Positions 27,147 through 36,838 of a stretch of 64,000 nucleotides of DNA are shown here, one piece after another; within the stretch, counting starts at the first letter, position 1; each line of letters starts with the position of its first letter. The DNA is taken from positions 1 through 64,000 of the forward strand of contig CAKVCZ010000005.1 in assembly GCA_934726055.1 (NCBI GenBank). The letters are read 5' to 3'. A program made the position numbers and the translations under genes. The notes under the pieces were generated by a model. It searched no databases. It saw only the letters and a program-made list of their open reading frames with translations, and was not told the DNA's origin. The stretch comes from an uncultured Candidatus Melainabacteria bacterium. GTDB lineage: Bacteria > Cyanobacteriota > Vampirovibrionia > Gastranaerophilales > Gastranaerophilaceae.

Positions 27147-28325
27147 ATGTTTATATTAGAAGAACCTTATGTGTCGGATTTGTTGTTATCTACGTTAGAA
27201 AAAAATCAGATTCTGGTACTAAAAAATGCAATTTCAGAAAAAGCTTTAAATAACTATAAATTAAATCTTATTGATGATAATAAAGCAATAGAAGAATTAA
27301 ATAATGATTCTAATGTAAAAATTTATTCAAATTCTGAAAATTCAATAGATTGGATATTGAAAACTCTTCCAAATTCAAATGTAGCAAGATTAATAAATAT
27401 ATGCAAAAATAAATACGAGTTTAGAAAACAAATAAAATCAATATATCCGAATTTTTATTTTGATAAGGTAGAGTTAGATGAATTGGATAAAATTGATATA
27501 AATTCGCTGCCACAAAAATTTATAATCAAGCCGTCTGTTGGTTTCTTGAGTATGGGCGTGCATAAAGTAAATTCTCATTCAGAATGGAATGATGCATTAG
27601 CACAAATAAAATTGGAAATTTCTGAGTTTAAAAAACATTTTCCAAATTCAGTTTTAAGTTCTTCAGAATTCATTATAGAAGAAGTTATTGAAGGTGTGGA
27701 ATTTGCAATTGATGCATATTTTAATAACTTAGGCGAAGCTGTAATTTTAAATATTTTTCAACATCCTTTTGTTAGCGAGGATGATGTAAGTGATAGAGCA
27801 TATATTTCATCAAAAGAAATTATTGAATCAAATCTAGATAATTTTACTCAAATTCTGAATAAAATTGGTAATGCTTTGAATATAAAGAATTTTCCAATGC
27901 ATATAGAAGTTATAAAAAAACAAAATAGTGAAGTTATTCCTGTTGAAATTAATCCATTGCGTTTTGCAGGCTGGTGTACAACAGATTTAGCAGAATATGC
28001 ATACGGGATAAATATATATGAATATTTTAATTCGGATAAAAAACCCGAATGGGACAATATTTTAAAAAATAAAGAAAACAAGATATATTATTTTGCAATG
28101 GCAGAAACTCCTGCAAATATCCAAAAAGATAGCATAGATTTTGATTATATCGAATTGCAGCATAGTTTTAGTAAAATCTTATCATTCAGACCAATCAATT
28201 ATCTTGAAAAACCTTTATTTGCTATTATATTTGGCGAATCAGAAAGTATGGATGAAATAAATAATATTTTGCAATTGGATATGAATTCGTTTATAAGTAA
28301 CAAACAAATTTTACAAACAATTTAA
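27147..28325 (+). CDS. ATP-grasp domain protein
   Basis: A 392-residue protein with the ATP-grasp core between about residues 95 and 290: 'KFIIKPSVGFLSMGV' (ATP-binding lysine and glycine loop), 'EFIIEEVIEGVEFAID' (adenine hinge and acidic residues) and 'VIPVEINPLRFAGW' (Mg2+-binding Glu/Asn). Such enzymes form an acyl phosphate and ligate it to an amine or thiol; substrates vary widely. The C-terminal ~90 residues are not recognised. An AAAGGGA site precedes the ATG. It is flanked by divergent and convergent genes, so context gives no substrate clue. Confidence 0.75.
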   Translation: MFILEEPYVSDLLLSTLEKNQILVLKNAISEKALNNYKLNLIDDNKAIEELNNDSNVKIYSNSENSIDWILKTLPNSNVARLINICKNKYEFRKQIKSIYPNFYFDKVELDELDKIDINSLPQKFIIKPSVGFLSMGVHKVNSHSEWNDALAQIKLEISEFKKHFPNSVLSSSEFIIEEVIEGVEFAIDAYFNNLGEAVILNIFQHPFVSEDDVSDRAYISSKEIIESNLDNFTQILNKIGNALNIKNFPMHIEVIKKQNSEVIPVEINPLRFAGWCTTDLAEYAYGINIYEYFNSDKKPEWDNILKNKENKIYYFAMAETPANIQKDSIDFDYIELQHSFSKILSFRPINYLEKPLFAIIFGESESMDEINNILQLDMNSFISNKQILQTI

Positions 28326-28346
28326 AGTAAACGATAAAATGCCAAA

Positions 28347-30338
28347 TTAAACCTTTAGAGAAGGTGCGTATGCACGTGGAACTACAATGGTTTCGTATTT
28401 ATTTGCAATTTTTGCGATTGTCTTTGGAAAATATTGTTGTAAGAAATGTGCACGTTCTTCAAGTTCAGGAAGATTTACAGACCCTAAAGAATGCATTATT
28501 GCATTAGTTTCTGCGGCAATTTCGCCTAATCCTCCCCAATCGCCGTTATAGTGGCTTTTTCTGTTAATGAAATATTCAACAGAATCTTTTTGAGGTTGTG
28601 AAAAGTGTTCGTTAAATCTTTTTAATTCTTCTTTATATGTTTTTCTGATACTTGAATTTTCAGAAATTAAATTGTATTGATTGTATTCGTGAACAAAATC
28701 AAATGCGTGCCCTAATTCATGTGAAAAAATGAATAAATCTGCCTTTGGTAAATTTAATCTACAAGAGCCGGCATTAAAGCTTCCTGAATTTTTGCTGTTG
28801 TTTGTTATGTTTCCAACAAGTAAGATTAATCTCATTAAATCTTCTCCGGAAACAGTTTTAAGACATTTAATAATGTTTTCAGGTTTTCTTGTATCTAAAA
28901 GTGTTGAAAGACTCCTTGTTCCGGTAAGAACTTGCTTTCCTAAAATGTTTTCTATTTCTATTTGGTCATCGCTGAATTTTATGTTGTAAGTTTTTCCGTT
29001 TTTAGTTGAGCGGAACGTGTTTTTATCAATAACTTCAAATGTAGAATTCAATTTATACAGTTCTTTTCCGGTATTGTCAGTAATTGTATAATTAATTTTT
29101 CTATTACCTTTTTTATCTTCGGTATAATTATAATTGGTAATTGTTCCGTCTAATGATTTTAATTTCTTTTTAACGATTTTATTACCATTTTTATCTATAT
29201 TTGCTGAGCTTGTTTGAACTTTGTTGCCGTTTTCATCAAATTTATATACATTGTATGCTCCGATTATATCAGATTTTTCGATTATAGTTTTATTTTTTAT
29301 TTGTTTGTTTTTGTCTTTTTCGTAGGACATTTCTGATAATAGAATATCTGACTCAGATTCTCTAACTCTTTTGGTTACTATATTTGTTCTAAGATCCTTA
29401 CTCTCTGAATAAATTTGTTTGTTTTCGTAATCGGTTATTCTGGCAGAAGTAAACCCTTCTTTTTCAGATAAAAAGATTTCGCCTATACTTTTACCATTGT
29501 TAGTATTAGCTTTTATTTTAAGTATATATGCATTTTCGTTCACTTTATCTTCAACAAAAGACATTTGTGGATTTTTTGATTCTGTTTGCCTTACAATGTT
29601 TGCAATTAATGGAAAATCTTTGCCTGCAAGTTTTTTAATATTGAAAATGTCTTCTTCTGATAGATTTGTTTTAGAAAAAGCATATAAATTGTTTAGAGTT
29701 TTGATATCATATTTGCTATGTTTTTTTAAACTTTCTGAATATTTTTGTTTATAAGTATTATCTTTAATAATATTGTATGTTTCAAGAATATCTTTTTCAT
29801 CAGCTTTTTTAGCAAAAGATATAATTTCTTTTGCATTAAAAATGTCTGATTTTGCCATTTTTATAATTTTGTCAAAATTTTCAACATTTTTTAGTGAGAA
29901 TATTTTTAATGTATTGAGTTCTTTATCCGAAAATTTTGATAAAAGTCCGCTTTTTTTATCCTTTAATTTATCAATATTATTAAAGTTTTGAATAACTTTT
30001 TGACTTCTGTCTTTATCGTAGCAACAAGCTATAACAGTAACTGTTTTGCTTCCGATACCTTTTGTATTTGAAAGCTTTTTAACAAGTTCCCACTTTGAAT
30101 TATCCTTGTTTAAAACATCTTTAAGGATATCTAAATCTTGTTTTTCAAATTTTCTCTCAGAAAATCTACCGTCAATTTTAATTTTTTCAAGTTCATTAAT
30201 ACAGTTTTGAACGTTTATTGCATTAGCAGTAAAAGAAACTGTATCGTGAGGCGTTGGTTTTAAAAAGTATTTATTGCTTTTGTTTTTAGAATCAGCACAA
30301 GAGTAATTTTGTGCTTTAACAGAATTTACATTAATCAT
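28347..30338 (-). CDS. zinc metalloprotease with an anthrax-lethal-factor-like C-terminal domain
   Basis: A 663-residue protein. Near the C-terminus 'FSHELGHAFDFVHEY' gives zinc ligands His540 and His544 with catalytic Glu541. About 65 residues later 'GLGEIAAETNAIMHS' offers Glu606/Glu610 as the third ligand, followed by '...YFPKTIAKI'. This HExGHxxD ... E ... MHS ... PKT pattern is that of the ATLF domain (peptidase M34, anthrax lethal factor; also PPEP). Upstream (about 335-430) are short repeats with 'DENGNKV', 'DKNGNKI', 'DKKGNRK', resembling YD/MORN-like beta repeats. The N-terminal ~250 residues are helical. There is no signal peptide; the N-terminus 'DTVSFTANA' resembles that of the large protease-like protein. 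The substrate is unknown. Confidence 0.72.
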   Translation of the reverse strand: MINVNSVKAQNYSCADSKNKSNKYFLKPTPHDTVSFTANAINVQNCINELEKIKIDGRFSERKFEKQDLDILKDVLNKDNSKWELVKKLSNTKGIGSKTVTVIACCYDKDRSQKVIQNFNNIDKLKDKKSGLLSKFSDKELNTLKIFSLKNVENFDKIIKMAKSDIFNAKEIISFAKKADEKDILETYNIIKDNTYKQKYSESLKKHSKYDIKTLNNLYAFSKTNLSEEDIFNIKKLAGKDFPLIANIVRQTESKNPQMSFVEDKVNENAYILKIKANTNNGKSIGEIFLSEKEGFTSARITDYENKQIYSESKDLRTNIVTKRVRESESDILLSEMSYEKDKNKQIKNKTIIEKSDIIGAYNVYKFDENGNKVQTSSANIDKNGNKIVKKKLKSLDGTITNYNYTEDKKGNRKINYTITDNTGKELYKLNSTFEVIDKNTFRSTKNGKTYNIKFSDDQIEIENILGKQVLTGTRSLSTLLDTRKPENIIKCLKTVSGEDLMRLILLVGNITNNSKNSGSFNAGSCRLNLPKADLFIFSHELGHAFDFVHEYNQYNLISENSSIRKTYKEELKRFNEHFSQPQKDSVEYFINRKSHYNGDWGGLGEIAAETNAIMHSLGSVNLPELEERAHFLQQYFPKTIAKIANKYETIVVPRAYAPSLKV

Positions 30339-30461
30339 AGATATTCCCTATGAATATATAAAGCAAAAATTAGTAAAAATCTTGCCCCAAAAAATTTTAA
30401 TATTAATAAAAATTAACGAATAAAGAAATAATATTAGAAATTTTTATCTAATGTGTTTATA

Positions 30462-31826
30462 TTATCTCCAATATTTTAATATTTTTTTCTTTAGTTTAAG
30501 TCTTTTTAATTTATTTGCTAATATTAAGTCAACTAAAGGAATTTGACCTAATATTAACTGAAACGCTCCAGAAATTATAGCTAATCTTTGTTTTATTTTT
30601 AAATTATGCAAAAATGGTTCTGATTCTGGTTTTAATTCAAGTTCAACAAAACAGGAACTTCCAATTTTATTTGTTTGTAAATTTACTAACTTTATATTGG
30701 TTATATCTTCTATAACTTTAAAATTGTCTGACCAACGTCCATGTTTTTCTATAAATTTGTTTGAAGCTTCTATAATATCTTTGCAATAATTTGGATTGTT
30801 TAATGCATACTTACACAAATCCCTAACTTCATAAGGTGAATTAAAACTAGGGACTTTAACAAAATCTTTAGTTATTTCATCCAAGAGTTTTGATTCAGAG
30901 GTTATAAGTAAACCATCTGATGCCATGATATCATAAATTCGCCAAGGAAATGAATATCCCTTACATTGTGGATGAGAGATTGATAAATTTATTTTTGAAG
31001 AGTTGTAAAGGTCTTGATTGTGTTTAAGCGAATAAGTAGGTGTTTTATCAAAACAAGTCATTAATTGAATGTATTCAAGTGGTAATCTATCCCAATAAAT
31101 ACCATATAATTTAAGACCCAAATCATAAATTGACTGTAATACGTAGATACGATAATCAAAAATACCATAATAATCTATCTCTTTATCAATTGTTAAGTTT
31201 AGGTATTTACTTAGTAAGTTCTTATAATCATAGCTTGGAGTCTTATAGAAATCTTTGTATAATTCATATAAGTTTGAAGAGTTATTTTGTAACAAATCAG
31301 ATGCGATATTCTCTTTTATTGTTGCAAATCTTGTTCCAATAAATGAGATTTCATTTTTCTTTTCTAAAGACTCTTTTTGTATTGACGTTGCACAATGTAA
31401 GTTTATTATATGTTCTTTTTTAAATCCCAATGCAAAATAATCAGAAACAAATTTAGGATAAAAAGATACTAAATAATACCTATCTGAATATTTTCTTACT
31501 AGTTCTTTATTAGCCATAAATTCAACTAAATCTGCTTCAAAGCTAAGTATTGGACAATTCGTAACGTTGATAATATCTTCGTAGATTTGATTATTAAATG
31601 AAAAAATGATATCAGGTGCAAAATTCTTAACTTGCTCCACGATAGTACTTATATACTGCCTTTTTACTTTTTTATATTTATGTGTTTCTATGTAAAAGTT
31701 ATTTAATACAAGAATTTCATTTCCTTCTTTTGTTAATTCTTGTATGATTGATTCATAGTAGCATACTAAATCTTTTATACTATTTCCAATAATTGGTTGG
31801 AATGCTATTAACATAATTTTAGCCAT
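30462..31826 (-). CDS. CgeB-type glycosyltransferase
   Basis: A 454-residue GT-B-fold protein. The C-terminal half carries the CgeB/GT_92-type signature: 'NLSISHPQCKGYSFPWRIYDIMASDGLLITS', 'YEVRDLCKYALNN' and 'HGRWSDNF'. The N-terminal half is a Rossmann-like domain ('FAPDIIFSFNN', 'PILSFEADLVEF'). Such proteins glycosylate surface polymers or proteins, including flagellin and spore-coat glycans. It is the most distal gene of the minus-strand glycan cluster; the radical SAM pair ends 25 bases upstream. The C-terminus ends in a basic helix that may bind the membrane. Confidence 0.78.
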   Translation of the reverse strand: MAKIMLIAFQPIIGNSIKDLVCYYESIIQELTKEGNEILVLNNFYIETHKYKKVKRQYISTIVEQVKNFAPDIIFSFNNQIYEDIINVTNCPILSFEADLVEFMANKELVRKYSDRYYLVSFYPKFVSDYFALGFKKEHIINLHCATSIQKESLEKKNEISFIGTRFATIKENIASDLLQNNSSNLYELYKDFYKTPSYDYKNLLSKYLNLTIDKEIDYYGIFDYRIYVLQSIYDLGLKLYGIYWDRLPLEYIQLMTCFDKTPTYSLKHNQDLYNSSKINLSISHPQCKGYSFPWRIYDIMASDGLLITSESKLLDEITKDFVKVPSFNSPYEVRDLCKYALNNPNYCKDIIEASNKFIEKHGRWSDNFKVIEDITNIKLVNLQTNKIGSSCFVELELKPESEPFLHNLKIKQRLAIISGAFQLILGQIPLVDLILANKLKRLKLKKKILKYWR

Positions 31827-31851
31827 ATAAAATTACCTCATATACATATTT

Positions 31852-32943
31852 TTATTCATTGTTTCCTTTTTCCATCCATGTCCCGACTTGATATTCCGGA
31901 TCATTATTTCTTCTTTCCATAATTCTTCTTTTTTTAATCCAGCTATATTGTTTATTTGTTTCCCAAAGATAATTATTCGTCATTGATCGTACTTCACTTG
32001 TTTCAGGATGGTTTTTAAATTTATCGTATAATTTATTATAATTAGGAAAGTTTTTTAATTCTGGAATAACTCCTAAACATAAAAATCTTGCGCCCATTGC
32101 ACAATAGTGTGAACAACATTTACCTACTGCTTCAAAATGTATAGGTTTAGATAAATCTTCAACAATATTTTGTGTCATTGGAGAGTCAAAACAACCACTT
32201 ATTGTTCCGTATTCTAAATTGAAAATAAATGCCCAATCTCCCATATAACAAAATTCATTTCTTCTTTTTCCATATGTAAGTTTATCTTCTATAAGTAAAT
32301 GATCAACTTCAAATTCATCAACTAATTTTTTAATAAAATCTTTTGTAAAAAAATCACATCTTTTCCAGTTATCTTCGGGATCCATACAAAACAGTATAAA
32401 AGGATTTCTTCCTGTTTTCTCATTTACAAGTTTTTTAATTTCACCGAGATTATCTTTACAGTCTTCACCTAATGTTAAATTAACATAATATACAATTCCA
32501 GCTTCATCCAGTTTTTTTAAATTATCAAAATAAGTATCCAAAAGATTACGTCTTAATAACTCTTGATAATGAAATGATGCACTAAATTGTAAACGTTTTC
32601 TCAATTCAGCAGGGAAATTACAAATTTTTTCAATTGCAGGTGTATATGTCATATTAGAAACAGCATTTACAACATGGCCTTCTTCCAAAAATAATCTCAA
32701 AAGATTAACTGATTCATCTGTTAAATATGTTTCACCTGCCCCTACATGAGTTATAAGAGCGGGTCCCCCCAGTCTTTCCTGTGAAATAGCCTTTGCAATT
32801 TGTTCTATCGGATAATTAAATTTTGTAGGAGTGCATCTGTTTGCATCTGCAAGATTAGGAACATAACAGTATGAACACCTTAAATTGCAAATAGTTCCTG
32901 ATTGTATAGCATGAATATATTTTGTTATTCTTTTTTCTATCAT
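31852..32943 (-). CDS. radical SAM enzyme with an extra cysteine-rich C-terminal domain (paralogue 2)
   Basis: A 363-residue protein. Cys19, Cys23 and Cys26 in 'CNLRCSYCY' bind the SAM [4Fe-4S] cluster, and 'THVGAGETYL' is the SAM-binding GGE-like motif. The C-terminal half has 'EFCYMGDWAF', 'TISGCFDSP' and 'GKCCSHYCAMGA', five to six cysteines that could hold an auxiliary cluster as in SPASM/twitch proteins. It is closely similar along its whole length to the next gene upstream and overlaps it by four bases, so the pair is a tandem duplication. The substrate is unknown; the context suggests a sugar or lipid of a surface glycan. Confidence 0.82.
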   Translation of the reverse strand: MIEKRITKYIHAIQSGTICNLRCSYCYVPNLADANRCTPTKFNYPIEQIAKAISQERLGGPALITHVGAGETYLTDESVNLLRLFLEEGHVVNAVSNMTYTPAIEKICNFPAELRKRLQFSASFHYQELLRRNLLDTYFDNLKKLDEAGIVYYVNLTLGEDCKDNLGEIKKLVNEKTGRNPFILFCMDPEDNWKRCDFFTKDFIKKLVDEFEVDHLLIEDKLTYGKRRNEFCYMGDWAFIFNLEYGTISGCFDSPMTQNIVEDLSKPIHFEAVGKCCSHYCAMGARFLCLGVIPELKNFPNYNKLYDKFKNHPETSEVRSMTNNYLWETNKQYSWIKKRRIMERRNNDPEYQVGTWMEKGNNE

Positions 32944-34046
32944 TTTACTCCTTTATCACTTTTAGCTTGTTTAATGCGTTCTCTATACTCTTTTGAGGAA
33001 TATCTTTTATATTTTATATACATTTTTTTTAAGAATGAATATTTCTTATTTGTTTCTGATAATTTGTTATTTAAATATTCTTTAAAATCTCCACCAACAT
33101 ACATTTTATCTTTATACATTCCATAATATGTCGGAAAAACATAATCAAAATCTGGTAAAAATCCAAAAGCCTGAAAAGCAGGTCCCATAGTGCAATAAGT
33201 TGCACAACAAGTCCCTACGGCTTCATATTTTATAGGTTCAGATAAATTTTCAAAAATATTTTGTGTTGTAGGAGATTGGAAACATGCACTAATATTTCCT
33301 GTTTGTAAATTAAGGATAAACCCCCAATCTCCTATATAACAAAATTCTTTTCGATATTCTCTTCCAAAATATTCTTCAAAAGTAGCAACACTGCTGTTTA
33401 AAAATTTATCAGTAATTTCTTTAACTAATTCATAAGTAAATAAAGGATATCTTCTCCAGCCATTATCAGCATCAACTGCGAAAGTTACAGTTGGTAAAAA
33501 TCCTATTTCATCAAGACACCATTGTTTTATTTCATCGAGATAAGGAAGATAATCTTCACCTATTGTCATATTAACGTGGTATGAAATATCGTGTTGTTTA
33601 AACTTATTTAAACTGTTTATAAATTCTTCTTTTTTATTTCTTTCAATCAATGAAACATAATGTAGAGAACAAGTAAAAGACAATCTATCCAGCAAATCTC
33701 TTGGAAATTCAAGAAGTGCATCAATTCCCGGAGAATATACAATATTAGATGTAACATTTACTAAATGTCCGTTTTCCAAAAGACCACGAATAAGTTGTAT
33801 AGATTCAGGCGGAATAAGAGTTTCACCACCACCGACATAAGTAATAAAAGCAGTTCCTCCTACTCTTTCTTTTGAAAGAGCTTTAATCATATGTTCAACC
33901 GGATAATCAAATGTTGCTGGTTGACCTTTATCTTTCAATTTTTGTACATAACAATAGCTGCAATTTAGATTACATATAGTTCCGGGTTGTATAGCATGTA
34001 TGTATTTGACTATTTTGTGTTGTGTTTCTCTACGTTTATTTTTCAA
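32940..34046 (-). CDS. radical SAM enzyme with an extra cysteine-rich C-terminal domain (paralogue 1)
   Basis: A 368-residue paralogue of the following gene. The SAM cluster cysteines are Cys25, Cys29 and Cys32 ('CNLNCSYCY'), followed by 'TYVGGGETLI'. C-terminal cysteines are in 'EFCYIGDWGF', 'NISACFQSP' and 'GTCCATYCTMGP'. All of them are retained, so both copies look catalytically competent. Differences cluster in the middle third (about 150-230), where substrate specificity might reside. It overlaps the epimerase gene by four bases and is part of the same transcript. Confidence 0.82.
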   Translation of the reverse strand: MKNKRRETQHKIVKYIHAIQPGTICNLNCSYCYVQKLKDKGQPATFDYPVEHMIKALSKERVGGTAFITYVGGGETLIPPESIQLIRGLLENGHLVNVTSNIVYSPGIDALLEFPRDLLDRLSFTCSLHYVSLIERNKKEEFINSLNKFKQHDISYHVNMTIGEDYLPYLDEIKQWCLDEIGFLPTVTFAVDADNGWRRYPLFTYELVKEITDKFLNSSVATFEEYFGREYRKEFCYIGDWGFILNLQTGNISACFQSPTTQNIFENLSEPIKYEAVGTCCATYCTMGPAFQAFGFLPDFDYVFPTYYGMYKDKMYVGGDFKEYLNNKLSETNKKYSFLKKMYIKYKRYSSKEYRERIKQAKSDKGVK

Positions 34047-34927
34047 TGTACTTTCTCCATATAATGATATTCTTTCTCTAAACCATAATTTAAATCTGTA
34101 ATTTCCTTTAATAAATATTTTTTTAATAAAGTATTATCAAAAATTAAATTTCTATTTTGCATTTCGGGATGAGTATAAACTATCTTAATTTCTTTTTTTG
34201 AAATATTAATAATTTTTTTTACTAAATTTCTTATTGTGATTGGTTCTGAACCAACAACATTAATAGTATTATAATCAATATCAATTGATTTGACTATCGC
34301 TTTTGCAACATCCTCAATATAGATGAACGTTCTAATTGCATTGCCATCTCCATAAATTTCGATAGGCTCATTATTTAATATTTTTTTTATTGTAAGAGGT
34401 AATATTTTGTTATAATGTTCTTCTCCTTCTCCATAGACATGCCCAAGCCTTAAAATATTATACTTAATATTTTTTTCTTTTGCGTATGATTCAATCATTT
34501 TTTCGCAATATAATTTTGACCATCCATAGATACTGACTGGTTCAACTAGAGATTGTTCGTTTATTATTTCACAAGGTGCATAGACATCCAATGTACTTAT
34601 GAAAACAATTTTTTTTAAGTTAGGTAAATTTTGTCTAAGAAGAGTTTCAGTTGTGTAGATATTTCTATTGTTTTCAAATATATAATTTGATTCTTCACCA
34701 GACTTTGGTGTATAGGCACCAATGTGTAAAATAACTTCTACATTTTCGCAACCATTATTTAATAAGTAATTTTCGTCAATATTATAATTATTGTGTAGTA
34801 TTGTACTTATCGTTAGCTCATTAGAAGCTAACGCTACTACATCATTATTTGGATAGGTCTTTAGGATTTCCTCGACAACTTTTCGTCCAACAAATCCACT
34901 TGCACCAGTAATTAATATTCTAAACAT
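34043..34927 (-). CDS. NAD-dependent sugar epimerase/dehydratase
   Basis: A 294-residue extended short-chain dehydrogenase. 'ILITGASGFVGRKV' is the NAD-binding glycine motif, 'FISTLDVYA' carries the catalytic Ser/Thr and 'YGWSKLYCEKM' is the YxxxK pair (Tyr about 147). 'RLGHVYGEGEEHYNK' and 'GDGNAIRTFIYIEDVAKAI' are typical of nucleotide-sugar epimerases. The sugar cannot be deduced. It overlaps the broken glycosyltransferase gene upstream by 16 bases and the radical SAM gene downstream by four. Confidence 0.85.
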   Translation of the reverse strand: MFRILITGASGFVGRKVVEEILKTYPNNDVVALASNELTISTILHNNYNIDENYLLNNGCENVEVILHIGAYTPKSGEESNYIFENNRNIYTTETLLRQNLPNLKKIVFISTLDVYAPCEIINEQSLVEPVSIYGWSKLYCEKMIESYAKEKNIKYNILRLGHVYGEGEEHYNKILPLTIKKILNNEPIEIYGDGNAIRTFIYIEDVAKAIVKSIDIDYNTINVVGSEPITIRNLVKKIINISKKEIKIVYTHPEMQNRNLIFDNTLLKKYLLKEITDLNYGLEKEYHYMEKVH

Positions 34928-36494
34928 AATTCCATTATATATAAAACATAAATTTTGGCAATAGATGCTCCAAAAATTTTTCTGTTTTTTTCTAAATCTT
35001 CATATATTTTTTTGTTATTAACCCCCATTTTTGGTAATGTTTCCGTTTTGGATAAAAACATTTTTTTAGGGTTATTGTGAATGATTATATAATTTATATT
35101 TTTACGTGAGTCAAATCTCCAATCAAATATTGGGATGCTCCCAGACATGTCATTAAAAGTGTGTACGATAAGAACGTTGTCTTTTCCTGCATGAGGAGCA
35201 ACTACTTCAATTCCATCTATGACAATATTAATTTTATTTTTATTAGTTTTAGAATAGGGGATAACAAAAGTTTCTAAATCTTTTAGTAATAAAAAATCAT
35301 TAATTTTATTATTCTTTTTTATGTAAAACATGTTTAATGATGTTTTAAAAGTTTGGTTATTCTGAAAAAAAGAGTTATTCTTGTTATGTATATTTGTTGA
35401 ATAAAAAATCCCCAAGAATAATATAAAGAGTAGTATGTAACCAGTTTTTTTAAGTTTTTCTAGGGCTAATAAGGCGAAAGGGAAAAAGATACTAAAGGTA
35501 CCTACGTATTTTACGTTATTTCCGCTATGAAAAATTATATTAAAAAAGAAAAATATTAATATAATAGTTATGAACAAATATAAAAATTTACATGATTTTA
35601 TTTTTATATCTTGAATAGTTTTACAAATAAATAAGAAAGTAAAAATAAAAAATAATAATAGCAACCAAAACAGTCATTATACATGCCTTTAAATAAATTT
35701 ATTCGAGATACAAAACTTTCTATTTGTATGGATACAGAGTATGTTTTCATCATGTTAAAATATTCTTCTATTTCCCTTTTATATACAGGATATAGCAATA
35801 ATGCAGGATTTGTAAAAAAAAATTGTACTTATAGCGAAAGTTAAAATAAATATAGAAATTTTATATAGATTTTCTTTATTAATTGTATAATTTATACTGT
35901 CTAAGAGTAATAATCCAATAAAAGGGGCAAAAAATATGCCAATAATCTTAATACTAACTGAAATAGATAGACAAATAGCAGATAAAAAGATGGTTTTAAT
36001 CGTTAATAATTTATCTTTTAATATTAAATAAATTGATAATAATCCAAAAAAAAGGTGCATTTGAGTTGTGTCAAACATTTGAGCATAACGTAAGAATAAA
36101 GGTAGAGTTCCGCTCAAGTATAGATATTATCTTTGGTATAGAATCCCAATATTTTGTATATTAAATATATGGATGAAAAAGAAAAAACTAGAGAAATCTG
36201 TTTTAATGCTGATAGTAAAAGAAAATCACAATTAAATATTTTATTTAAGAGAAATAGTGGAAAGGTTATAATTCCGTTAAAAAACCACCATATCCAACCA
36301 TATGCATAAGGATTAAAGTTTAAAATGGTTCTAATATCTTTTGCTAAAAACGCTTTATGTAAATTGTCTATACTTAAGGAAAAAGCATAAGTATCAATAC
36401 TATGTAAAGGTAACACAGCATATGAAAATAAAATCCAAAAAAAAATAAATAGTATAATTTGATGTTTTTCAAAAGTTGTAAAAAATTTTTTCAT
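34912..36494 (-). pseudogene. frameshifted GT-C (polytopic) glycosyltransferase
   Basis: Four overlapping frames join into one hydrophobic protein of about 525 residues: 36494-36114, 36117-35779, 35798-35604 and 35664-34912. Each junction continues sensibly, e.g. '...FFF' + 'TNPALLLYPVYKREIEEY' across a nine-A run at 35814-35822, and 'YNDCF' + 'WLLLLFFIF' near 35667. The N-terminal part has an early charged residue pair in 'HSIDTYAFSLSID', as in GT-C enzymes (PMT-like), then about ten transmembrane helices and a soluble C-terminal domain. Three shifts suggest a decayed gene; sequencing indels or slippage at the A9 run are alternatives for part of it. The start ATG at 36494 begins MKKFF. Confidence 0.7.
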
Positions 36495-36526
36495 ATTATT
36501 TTATTTCCAACAAGTACTGTCTGTTT

Positions 36527-36564
36527 AAAAACAGGCATTTGAAATATTTCAAATGCCTGTTTTT
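36527..36564. terminator. strong terminator downstream of the tRNA array
   Basis: A perfect 18-bp inverted repeat (36527-36544 with 36547-36564) with two central bases and flanking A and T runs. It sits three bases after the encoded CCA of tRNA-Tyr. Confidence 0.9.
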
Positions 36565-36567
36565 AAA

Positions 36568-36653
<86 letters not shown>

Positions 36654-36663
36654 ATTTATTATT

Positions 36664-36735
36664 TGCCTTTGACGAGATTTGAACTCGTGGCCTCTCCCTT
36701 ACCAAGGGAGTGCGCTACCCCTGCGCCACAAAGGC
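36664..36735 (-). tRNA. tRNA-Thr (anticodon GGU)
   Basis: A 72-base cloverleaf. The acceptor stem GCCTTTG/CAAAGGC is perfect. The anticodon stem CTCCC/GGGAG encloses TTGGTAA, giving GGU. The T arm contains GTTCAAAT. No CCA is encoded, unlike the adjacent tRNA-Tyr. Confidence 0.95.
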
Positions 36736-36766
36736 TTCTGTAAGTTTAAGGTCTGCTATAAAAACA

Positions 36767-36838
36767 AGCCGGCAATAGGAATCGAACCTACAACCTACGG
36801 TTTACAAAACCGTTGCTCTACCGTTGAGCTATGCCGGC
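36767..36838 (-). tRNA. tRNA-Thr (anticodon UGU)
   Basis: The acceptor stem GCCGGCA/TGCCGGC is perfect. The anticodon loop TTTGTAA between ACGGT and ACCGT gives UGU. The T-loop is GTTCGATT. The discriminator base is U and no CCA is encoded. It is the first gene of a three-tRNA minus-strand array that reads only Thr and Tyr codons. Confidence 0.95.

Noticed and set aside
35604..36494. Three or four separate small membrane proteins
   Set aside because: The frames overlap end to end and join into one GT-C-like protein, so independent genes are unlikely.
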